Below, piece by piece: positions 17,509 to 24,930 of a stretch of DNA of 64,000 bases. The stretch is from JAYVYM01 sp046593925 (GTDB lineage: Bacteria > Actinomycetota > Actinomycetes > Mycobacteriales > SCTD01), in assembly GCA_046593925.1 (NCBI GenBank), contig JBKJQN010000102.1, forward strand, positions 1 to 64,000. The letters are read 5' to 3'. Within the stretch, counting starts at the first letter, position 1. Every line of letters begins with the position of its first letter. A program made the translations under genes and the position numbers. Under the pieces are notes generated by a model that was given only the letters and a program-made list of their open reading frames with translations, had not been told where the DNA came from and searched no databases.

Positions 17509-18996
17509 TTACGGGGCCCTGTTCGGTGGCCTCTCGGGAGGGGGACGCCGGCGGCCCGGCAGGTCCTGGGACGCCGCCCAGGCCAGCAGCTCGGTGACGG
17601 CGCGGTCGTGGCCGAGCGGGCCGTGCTCCATCCGCAGGTCGAGCAGGTGCGCGAGCGCGAGCCCGACCGGCCGCGACGGGGGCAGGCCGAGCAGCTCCAT
17701 GACCTGCTCACCGGACAGGTCGGGCCGGATCCGGTCCAGCTCCTCCTGCTGGCGCAGCCGGGCGATCCGCGCCTCGAGGTCGTCGTACGCCAGTGACAGG
17801 GCGGCGGCGCGGCGGCGGTTGCGGGTGGTGCAGTCCGAGCGGGTCAACCGGTGCAGCCGCTCCAGCTGCGGCCCCGCGTCGGTGACGTACCGGCGTACGG
17901 CGGCGTCGGTCCACGGCGAGGTGCCCGGCTGGCCGTAGCCGTGGAAGCGCAGGTGCATGGCCGTCAGCAGGGTGACCGCCTCAACGACCTCCTTGCCGTA
18001 TGTCAATGCCTGCAGCCGCTTGCGGGCCAACTTGGCGCCGACGACCTCGTGGTGGTGGAAGGACACCCCGCCGCCGGGCTCGTGCCGCCGGGTCCTGGGC
18101 TTACCGATGTCATGCAGGAGCGCAGCCAGCCGCAGCACCAGGTCCGGGCCGTCGGTCTCTAGCCGGGCGGCCCGCTCGAGGACCTGCAGGGTGTGCTCGT
18201 ACACGTCCTTGTGCTGGTGGTGCTCGTCGATCTCCAGCCGTAGCGCGGGCAGCTCAGGCAGCACGTACGCAGCCAGCCCGGTGTCCACCAGGAGCTCGAG
18301 CCCGCGCCGCGGGTGCGCCCCGAGCAGCAGCTTGGACAGCTCCTCCTTGACCCGCTCCCGGGTGATGATCGCCAGGCGGTCGGCAATCGCGGTGATCGCC
18401 TCGATGGCCGCCGGGTCGACGGCGAAGCCGAGCTGGCTGGCGAACCGCGCGACGCGCAGCATCCGCAGTGGGTCGTCGGAGAAGGAGTCCTGCGGGCGGC
18501 CCGGGGTGCGCAGCAGCCCCACGGCAAGGTCGTCGAGGCCGCCGAACGGGTCGACGAAGGCGTCCGGGGCCCGCCAGTCTGGCAGCGCCACCGCCATTGC
18601 ATTGACCGTGAGGTCGCGTCGGCGCAGGTCGTCGACCAGCGAGTCGCCGTACGCGACGGCCGGGTTCCGCGAGCCGGGGTCGTACGCCTCGGCCCGGTAG
18701 GTCGTGACCTCGAGCTTGAAGCCACGCCGGGACATCCCGACCGTGCCGAAGGCGATGCCGGTGTCCCAGGTCGCGTCCGCCCAACCCTCGGCCAGCGTCA
18801 GCACCTGCTCCGGCCGGGCGCCGGTGGTCAGGTCCAGGTCGTCGCCGAGCCGGCCGAGCAGCGCGTCGCGCACCGAGCCGCCGACCAGGTGCAGGCAGTG
18901 GCCGGCGGCGGCGAAACGCTGGCCGAGCTCGCCGGCCACCGGAGCAGCGCGCAGCAGCTCGCGCACGGCGTTCTGCTGCAGCTCGGACAGGCCCAT
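17509..18996 (-). CDS. pcnA: tRNA nucleotidyltransferase / poly(A) polymerase family with HD domain
   Basis: The enzyme adds or repairs the CCA end of tRNA. The 495-residue product has the nucleotidyltransferase motif HLVGGSVRDALLGR followed by DDLDLTTGA, which supplies the metal-binding aspartates. RRRDLTVNAMA follows, then the tRNA-binding helices, and an HD phosphohydrolase domain at about 270-380 with LLHDIGKP. It is called pcnA in mycobacteria. The ATG at 18996 follows a -10 hexamer by 7 nt. It is divergent from the EssC-type gene with 56 bp between starts. Confidence 0.94.
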   Translation of the reverse strand: MGLSELQQNAVRELLRAAPVAGELGQRFAAAGHCLHLVGGSVRDALLGRLGDDLDLTTGARPEQVLTLAEGWADATWDTGIAFGTVGMSRRGFKLEVTTYRAEAYDPGSRNPAVAYGDSLVDDLRRRDLTVNAMAVALPDWRAPDAFVDPFGGLDDLAVGLLRTPGRPQDSFSDDPLRMLRVARFASQLGFAVDPAAIEAITAIADRLAIITRERVKEELSKLLLGAHPRRGLELLVDTGLAAYVLPELPALRLEIDEHHQHKDVYEHTLQVLERAARLETDGPDLVLRLAALLHDIGKPRTRRHEPGGGVSFHHHEVVGAKLARKRLQALTYGKEVVEAVTLLTAMHLRFHGYGQPGTSPWTDAAVRRYVTDAGPQLERLHRLTRSDCTTRNRRRAAALSLAYDDLEARIARLRQQEELDRIRPDLSGEQVMELLGLPPSRPVGLALAHLLDLRMEHGPLGHDRAVTELLAWAASQDLPGRRRPPPERPPNRAP

Positions 18997-19003
18997 CCAC
19001 AGC

Positions 19004-19009
19004 AGGCTA
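19004..19009 (-). promoter_or_regulatory. -10 element of pcnA (leaderless)
   Basis: On the minus strand TAGCCT is followed after 7 nt by the ATG of pcnA; no ribosome binding site is seen. Confidence 0.5.
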
Positions 19010-19052
19010 GGAGACGCGCGCGTCCTCGCTGAGACCGTGCAAGCCTGCGGCC

Positions 19053-22000
19053 GTGCAGGTCGTCGTACGCAGCGCCGACGGTCAGTGCGACCTCGATGTC
19101 GAGCTGCGCCACCCGCAGGCAACCCTCGGCGACCTGGCCCGCGCGGCCGGCGCGGAGCTCGGCGACGGTCCGGTGGTCGTCGGCGGTCGGCGGCTACCCG
19201 CGAGCTGTCCGGTCGCGCAGGCCGGGCTTGCCGAGGGCGGGCTGGTCGAGCTCGACGCTGCGGGGGCGTTCGTCCCGCAGCCGCCGGCCGCCGCGTACGA
19301 GGTTGTCGCCACCGCCGGGCTCAACGCTGGCGGTCGCTGGCCGCTCGCCGGCACGGTGCTCGTCGGCCGGGGCGCCACGGCAGACGTCCACCTCACCGAC
19401 CCGGCAGTCTCGCGCGAGCACTGCACGCTGGCGCTGAACGTCGACCCCCGCACCGGGCACCGGCTGCTGGTGGCAGACGTCGGCGCCCGCAACGCGGTCG
19501 TCGTAGGTGAACAGGTGCTTCGCCGGGGCGAGTCGGCGGCGGCCGACCCCGGCTGCGCCGTAAGGCTCGGTCCGGTCGATCTGCAGGTACGGCTGAGCGA
19601 CGACAGCGACCGGCCGCTTGGCCTGGACGTACGGCGGCAGGTGGGACCGGCCGGGACGGTGGCCTTCAACCGGCCGCCACGACCGGCCCGGCCCCTCCCG
19701 GAGCCGCCGCTCGCCCTGCCCGAGGAGCCCGCCGAGCGCCGGACCGAGCCGTTCAGCGTCGCCGCGCTGGTCGGTCCGCTGGTGCTCGCGGCCGTGCTGG
19801 TGCTGGTCACCGGCGACCCGCGCTTCGCACTGTTCAGCGCCCTGAGCCCGGTGCTCGGCGTCGGCACCTGGTACGAGTCGCGCCGCCGCCATCGGCGTGG
19901 CAGCCACCGCGACCGGATCCGCTACGACGGCGAGCTCGCGCTGCTGGCCGGGCAGCTGAGCGGCGGCGCCGAGCGGGAGCGGGCCCGGCTGCGCGGGCTC
20001 GCACCGGACCCGGCTGAGGTGCTGCGCCGGGCCGCGCTGCCCAGCACCCGGCTCTGGGAGCGCCGGCCCGGGTCCGAGGACATCCTGCGGCTGTCCGCCG
20101 GCGTCGCCGACCAGTCATGGCGGCCACCGCTGCCGGACCACACCCGGCCGGCCGTCGCCGTCGCCGTCGCCGCACTACTCAATACAGGCCGCCTCGTCGG
20201 CGCACCCGTGGTCCTCGACCTGTCAGGCGGGGGCGTCGTCGGGATCGTCGGCGACCGGCCGGCCGCACTCGCGGTGGCCCGATCGCTGCTCTGCGCGGCA
20301 GCCGTCGGATCCGGGCCGGCCGACCTGACGGTCGGCGTGTTCGCCGACCCCGGCCGGGCCGCGGCCTGGGAGTGGTGCAAATGGCTACCGCACACCCGCT
20401 CGACCGAGCCCGGGGTCGAGCGCTGGTTGTCGGCCGAGCCGGCCTCCAGCGACGCCCTGCTGCGCGCCCTGGCCCGCGGCGGTGCGCCGGGCACGGTGCT
20501 CGTCGTGCTCGACACCGCCGTGCTCACCACCGGCAAGAACGCCCCGGCGCGCGACCTGCTGGCGCTCGCGCGCACCCCCGCCGCGGGTGTTCCACCGGTC
20601 GCCGGCGTCGTCGTTGCAGCGACGGAGGACGCGCTGCCGGCCGCCTGCAACCAAGTGCTGACCGTGCGCGCCGACGGCAGCGCCACCCTGCTGCGCCTGG
20701 CCGACGGCGGCCGGGTCGACGGGATCCTCGCGGCCGGCCTGTCGACGGACCGCGCCCTGACCTGCGCCCGCGACCTGGCCCGCTTCGAGGACCCGGAGCT
20801 CGCGGTCGCCGGGGCCGGCCTGCCCGCCGGCGTCCGGCTGCTGCCACTTCTCGAGCTCGACACCGCGGACGGTGAGGTCGACGTCGGTGCGGTCCGGGCC
20901 CGCTGGCGAGCCGGCGGCGGCGACCCCGGGCTGCTGGCCCCGCTGGGAGTCACCGAGCAGGGCGTCTTCGTGCTGGACCTGGTCCGCGACGGCGCGCACG
21001 GCCTGGTCGGCGGAACGACCGGTTCGGGCAAGAGCGAGCTGCTGCGCAGCCTGGTGGCCGCACTGGCGGTGCACGCGGACTCCGACCACCTGACCTTCGT
21101 ACTGATCGACTACAAGGGCGGAGCGGCCTTCGACGCCTGCGCGCGGCTCCCGCACGTCGTCGGGCTCGTCACCGACCTCGACGAGCAGCTCGGCGCCCGC
21201 GCGCTGCAGGCACTGGACGCCGAGCTGCACCACCGTGAGCGCACGCTGCGGATCGCCGGAGCCGACAACCTGCGCGAGTACCTCGCCCTGGGAGCGGTCG
21301 AGCCGCTGCCGCGCCTGGTCGTGGTCATCGACGAGTTTGCGACGCTGGCCAAGGAGCTGCCGGGCTTCGTCGCGTCCCTGGTCGGCATCGCCCAGCGCGG
21401 CCGCACGCTCGGGGTGCACCTGCTGCTGGCGACCCAACGCCCCTCCGGCGCCGTCAACGACAACATCAAGGCCAACACCAACCTGAGGGTGGCGCTGCGG
21501 GTGCAGGACGGCGCCGACTCGACCGACGTGATCGGTACGCCAGCCGCGGCGCTGATCAGCCGGGACCGGCCCGGCCGGGCGTACGTCCGGCTCGGGCCCG
21601 GCGAGGTGGTGCCGATCCAGACCGCGCTGGTGAGCTGCGTCAGCGAGCAGGGCTCGGACGCCGGGGTCGACACGGCACCCTTCGTCTTCGGGCCGCGCAG
21701 CCGGGCGTCGCGCGGCGCCGTCGGTGGCGGTGCGCCGGTGGGCACCGGCCGACCCGACCTCGCCCGCCTGGTCGACGCGCTGGTCGCCGCGCACTGCGCG
21801 GACGGCCGGCCCGCACCGCGGCGGCCGTGGCCCGAGCCGCTGCCGCCGGTGCTCGACCTCGCCGGCCTGTGGGCCACCGCACCAGACCCGGCGGTCGCCG
21901 TGGTCGCCCTCGCCGACGAGCCCGCGGCGCAGGCGCAGCGCGCCGTCGGCTGGAACCTCGCCGAAGGCGGCCTGCTGCTGCTCGGCGTCGCCGGCAGCGG

Positions 22001-23297
22001 TACGACGACGACCCTGCTCGCGCTGGCTCTCTCGCTGGCCGGGCGCTGCTCACCGGACGAGCTTGAGCTGTACGCCTTCGACTTCGGGGTCGGCGACCTG
22101 GCCGCGCTGGAGGCGCTGCCGCACACCGGTGCGGTCATACCTGCCGGCGACCGGGAGCGCCAGGTCCGGCTGCTGCGCCGGCTGCGCGGGGAGCTCGACC
22201 GGCGGCGGGCGCCGGCCGCCGATCTGCCCCGGACGGGCGCCGCCCTGCCCCGCATCGTCGTGCTGCTCGACAACCTTGCGGCGATGCGCGCGCAGTACGA
22301 CGACATCGAGGGCCTGGAGCTGATGGACCTGCTCGCGCGGGTGCACGCCGACGGCCCGGAGGTCGGGATCTCCGTCGCAATCACGGCGGACCGGCCCGGC
22401 GCCGTGCCGCTGCCGCTGTCGTCGGTGACGACCCAGAAGTGGCTGTTCCGGCTCGCCGACGCCTTCGACTACTCGGCAGTGGGGCTGTCCCGCAGCGACC
22501 TGCCCGCGCCGGTCCCCGGACGTGCCGTCCTGACTCCGAGTCGATTCCAGGCGCAGATCGGCCTGCCGGCGCCGGGGCTGGTGGCCGAGGTCGCAGCCCG
22601 CTGGGCCGGGGTGCCGCGTCGCGCCGAGCCCGTTGGCGTGCTGCCGTCGCGGGTGTCGTACGCCGACCTGGGGCGGGCAGTGGAGCGGCGCGGCGTCGTG
22701 TGGTCGGTGCCGCTGGGCATCACCGAGGCCGACCTGTCGGTCGCGGAGCTGGCCCTGTACGAGGGCGACGCGGTGCTGGTGGCCGGGCCGGCGCGCAGCG
22801 GTAAGTCCGGCGTGCTGTGGACCCTGGCCCAGGCGCTGAGCGAGGGCGGCATGCAGGTGCTGGCGACCGGCGGCCGCCGGTCGCCGCTGGCCGGCTGCCC
22901 CGCGGTGCACAGGTGGGTGGCCGCCGGGGAGCTGGCTGAGGCAGCGAGGCAGCTGCGGCACCCGGCCAGGCCGACGGTGCTCCTGGTCGACGACGCCGAA
23001 GGCGTCGACGACGGACAGGGAGCACTCGACGCACTGGTCGCGTCGCCGGTTCCCGACCTGCACGTGGTGGCGGCCGGGCGGCCCGACGCGCTGCGGACCG
23101 CGTACGGGCACTGGACGGCGGGGGTGCGCCGAAGCGGCACGGGCCTGCTGCTGCGGCCAGCGATCGACGTCGACGGGGACCTGCTCGGGGCGTCGTTGCC
23201 GCGCCGCGCCCCGGTGGCCCTCACGGTGGGCCGCGGCTACCTCGTGAGCGACGGCGCAGTGACCCTCGTGCAGGCCGCGACGCCACCCGGATCCTGA
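19053..23297 (+). CDS. FHA-FtsK/SpoIIIE ATPase of EssC/EccC type (type VII secretion)
   Basis: This is the motor ATPase of a WXG100/type VII secretion system. The 1414-residue product has an N-terminal ubiquitin-like/FHA region; the FHA core is VLVGRGATADVHLTDPAVSR at about 103-122. Two adjacent membrane segments lie at about 235-273, and three FtsK-type ATPase domains follow. The first has Walker A GGTTGSGKSELL (about 652-663) and Walker B FVLIDYKGG. The second has only GVAGSGTTTTL (about 977), and the third GPARSGKSGVL (about 1243). This fused layout with FHA resembles Firmicute EssC more than split mycobacterial EccCa/EccCb. The WXG100 gene follows. No eccB, eccD, eccE or mycP is in the window. 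Confidence 0.9.
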   Translation: MQVVVRSADGQCDLDVELRHPQATLGDLARAAGAELGDGPVVVGGRRLPASCPVAQAGLAEGGLVELDAAGAFVPQPPAAAYEVVATAGLNAGGRWPLAGTVLVGRGATADVHLTDPAVSREHCTLALNVDPRTGHRLLVADVGARNAVVVGEQVLRRGESAAADPGCAVRLGPVDLQVRLSDDSDRPLGLDVRRQVGPAGTVAFNRPPRPARPLPEPPLALPEEPAERRTEPFSVAALVGPLVLAAVLVLVTGDPRFALFSALSPVLGVGTWYESRRRHRRGSHRDRIRYDGELALLAGQLSGGAERERARLRGLAPDPAEVLRRAALPSTRLWERRPGSEDILRLSAGVADQSWRPPLPDHTRPAVAVAVAALLNTGRLVGAPVVLDLSGGGVVGIVGDRPAALAVARSLLCAAAVGSGPADLTVGVFADPGRAAAWEWCKWLPHTRSTEPGVERWLSAEPASSDALLRALARGGAPGTVLVVLDTAVLTTGKNAPARDLLALARTPAAGVPPVAGVVVAATEDALPAACNQVLTVRADGSATLLRLADGGRVDGILAAGLSTDRALTCARDLARFEDPELAVAGAGLPAGVRLLPLLELDTADGEVDVGAVRARWRAGGGDPGLLAPLGVTEQGVFVLDLVRDGAHGLVGGTTGSGKSELLRSLVAALAVHADSDHLTFVLIDYKGGAAFDACARLPHVVGLVTDLDEQLGARALQALDAELHHRERTLRIAGADNLREYLALGAVEPLPRLVVVIDEFATLAKELPGFVASLVGIAQRGRTLGVHLLLATQRPSGAVNDNIKANTNLRVALRVQDGADSTDVIGTPAAALISRDRPGRAYVRLGPGEVVPIQTALVSCVSEQGSDAGVDTAPFVFGPRSRASRGAVGGGAPVGTGRPDLARLVDALVAAHCADGRPAPRRPWPEPLPPVLDLAGLWATAPDPAVAVVALADEPAAQAQRAVGWNLAEGGLLLLGVAGSGTTTTLLALALSLAGRCSPDELELYAFDFGVGDLAALEALPHTGAVIPAGDRERQVRLLRRLRGELDRRRAPAADLPRTGAALPRIVVLLDNLAAMRAQYDDIEGLELMDLLARVHADGPEVGISVAITADRPGAVPLPLSSVTTQKWLFRLADAFDYSAVGLSRSDLPAPVPGRAVLTPSRFQAQIGLPAPGLVAEVAARWAGVPRRAEPVGVLPSRVSYADLGRAVERRGVVWSVPLGITEADLSVAELALYEGDAVLVAGPARSGKSGVLWTLAQALSEGGMQVLATGGRRSPLAGCPAVHRWVAAGELAEAARQLRHPARPTVLLVDDAEGVDDGQGALDALVASPVPDLHVVAAGRPDALRTAYGHWTAGVRRSGTGLLLRPAIDVDGDLLGASLPRRAPVALTVGRGYLVSDGAVTLVQAATPPGS

Positions 23298-23300
23298 GGG

Positions 23301-23374
23301 TCGTCCACAGTGTCCCTGAGCCTGCTCACGCTCACGGTGCCCTGGTTGTCCACAGTGCCGCACCGCTGTCCACA
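23301..23374. promoter_or_regulatory. Three DnaA-box-like sites upstream of the WXG100 gene
   Basis: TCGTCCACA (23301-23309), a perfect TTGTCCACA (23346-23354) and CTGTCCACA (23366-23374) lie in the same orientation in the 160 bp between the EssC-type gene and the WXG100 gene. DnaA control of the small gene is inferred. Confidence 0.45.
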
Positions 23375-23457
23375 ACCGCCTCGGCGGCCGCCACCCAGCT
23401 GCCGGGACCGCCTTACGTTGCCAGTTGCACCCACCCTTCGCACCCCAGGAGCACCCC

Positions 23458-23742
23458 GTGTCAGCACGCGTCCTGTCCACCGAGCAGGCCAAGACCGCCA
23501 TCGTCGCGGTCCAGGCGATCATCAACGGCGGCCTTGCGGAACAGATCAGCAAGCTCGACGCCCAGGGCAAGGTGCTGTCCAACCCGGACGTCTGGGATGG
23601 CCAGCTCGCCACCCAGTTCCGCGACAGCACCTGGCCACAGACCAAGAGCGCACTGGACCGGGCCCGCACCGAGCTGGACCAGCTGCGAGAACAGCTACAG
23701 AAGATTGCGAGCAACATCATGACTGCTGGCGGCAACGCCTGA
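23458..23742 (+). CDS. WXG100-family protein (type VII secretion substrate)
   Basis: WXG100 proteins are small helical hairpins exported by EssC/EccC machines. The 94-residue product has the central WxG turn (DVWDGQ) flanked by two amphipathic helices and no signal peptide. GTG 23458 is preceded by AGGAG at 6 nt. The ORF could open at 23425, but the ribosome binding site supports the shorter form. It directly follows the ATPase gene, so the two probably act together. No second WXG100 partner is adjacent, so it may form a homodimer. Confidence 0.9.
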   Translation: MSARVLSTEQAKTAIVAVQAIINGGLAEQISKLDAQGKVLSNPDVWDGQLATQFRDSTWPQTKSALDRARTELDQLREQLQKIASNIMTAGGNA

Positions 23743-23769
23743 CCCGGCTTCGCCAGCAGCCCCAGTGGG

Positions 23770-23775
23770 TATCTT
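23770..23775 (+). promoter_or_regulatory. -10 element of the YbaK-domain gene (leaderless)
   Basis: TATCTT is followed after 6 nt by GTG 23782. Confidence 0.5.
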
Positions 23776-23781
23776 TCACCC

Positions 23782-24351
23782 GTGAAAGGCGCGCTGGATG
23801 TCCACCGCGAGCTACTCGCCCGTGACGTGACCCACGAGGTCGTCCGGCTGAGCGAGCTGGTGACGACGGCGGACGGGCTGCCCCGGGCGCTCGGGGTCGG
23901 CGCGAGTTCGTGCCTCGCGGTCCGCTGCTACGTCACCGACCTCGGTGTCGTCGCCGTGCTCGTGCACGCCGGTGTGGTGCCGGACCCCAACGCGGTGCTC
24001 GTCGCCCTCGAGGCACACACGCTGCGTCCGGCGACGGCCGACGAGGTCAACGTGGCCACCGACTACGCGGCCGGCTTGGTCAGCCCGCTCTGCCTGCCAC
24101 CGGACGTCACACTGCTCGCCGACGCCGCGCTCCAGGGCACGGATGTCCTGTACTGCCCACTGGGCGAGGGGGGCGTCGCGCTCGGCATCCGCACCCGCGA
24201 CCTGCTCGAGGTCACCGGAGCGCAGGTCGCCCGGCTGTCGGCGCTGCCGCAGCCGCACCCCGACGCCCGGCCGTGGGGCGGCGGCGCACGTGTCGTCGAC
24301 CTCGACGCCCGCGGCGGTGCACGGCGCATGCCCCGCCGCTCCGTCGGCTGA
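23782..24351 (+). CDS. YbaK/aminoacyl-tRNA deacylase-domain protein
   Basis: YbaK/ProX-domain proteins remove wrongly attached amino acids from tRNAs. The 189-residue product fits the fold by length and pattern: VHRELLARDVTHEVVRL at the start, an LALRCYV-like strand (CLAVRCYVTD), and PLCLPPDVTLLADAAL preceding the typical GEGGVALGI segment near the end. The family lysine is not clearly visible, so activity is uncertain. A leaderless promoter precedes it. Its last ~25 residues are basic. Confidence 0.7.
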   Translation: MKGALDVHRELLARDVTHEVVRLSELVTTADGLPRALGVGASSCLAVRCYVTDLGVVAVLVHAGVVPDPNAVLVALEAHTLRPATADEVNVATDYAAGLVSPLCLPPDVTLLADAALQGTDVLYCPLGEGGVALGIRTRDLLEVTGAQVARLSALPQPHPDARPWGGGARVVDLDARGGARRMPRRSVG

Positions 24352-24431
24352 CCCGGCTCGGCCCGCCGACCAGACAATGACACCTGCCGGCGCCAGTCCC
24401 CCGCTGTCCCGCCGCTAGGGCCTTGCCGCCG

Positions 24432-24437
24432 TACGCT
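24432..24437 (+). promoter_or_regulatory. -10 element of the Nudix-DUF6049-murJ operon (leaderless)
   Basis: TACGCT is followed after 7 nt by GTG 24445. Confidence 0.5.
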
Positions 24438-24444
24438 GGGCGCC

Positions 24445-24930
24445 GTGTCCTCACCCCCCCCGTCGCCGCCTCTCCGGCGGTCGTTGAGGCGGGTGGACGA
24501 GACCAGTGCGGGCGGCCTCATCCTCGATCGGCTCGGCCCGGGGGCGTCCGCGGCGCTGATCGGACGCCTGGACCGCCGGAGCCGGCTGCTCTGGTCGCTG
24601 CCCAAGGGCCACGTCGAAGCCGGCGAGGCAGAGCATGAGACGGCTGTGCGCGAGGTCTTCGAGGAGACCGGCGTGCGCGGCCGCGTGGTCGGCAAGCTCG
24701 GCGTCATCGACTTCTGGTTCGTTGCCGAGGGGCGCCGGGTCCACAAGACCGTCCATCACTTCCTGCTGGTCGCCGCCGACCCGATCGGCGGCCTGGCGCT
24801 CAGCGACGAAGACGTCGAGGTCAGCGAGGTCGCCTGGGTACCGCTGCCCGAGGTCGGTGGGCGCCTGGCGTACGCCGACGAGAGGCGGCTGCTCGACCGC
24901 GTGCCCGACCTGCTGGCCGACAGCGCATGA
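24445..24930 (+). CDS. Nudix hydrolase (MutT4-like)
   Basis: Nudix enzymes cleave nucleoside diphosphates linked to another group. The 161-residue product has a perfect Nudix box starting at GHVEAGEAEHETAVREVFEE and ending ETGV. In mycobacteria the gene at this position next to murJ is called mutT4. The stop overlaps the ATG of the next gene (ATGA), so it begins the Nudix-DUF6049-murJ operon. Substrate unknown. Confidence 0.92.
   Translation: MSSPPPSPPLRRSLRRVDETSAGGLILDRLGPGASAALIGRLDRRSRLLWSLPKGHVEAGEAEHETAVREVFEETGVRGRVVGKLGVIDFWFVAEGRRVHKTVHHFLLVAADPIGGLALSDEDVEVSEVAWVPLPEVGGRLAYADERRLLDRVPDLLADSA

Noticed and set aside
24241..24300. CACGTG core as an additional parS site
   Set aside because: Only the central hexamer-like core is present and the flanks do not match. 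The same applies to CACGTG at about 36,956, 44,872 and 48,750.
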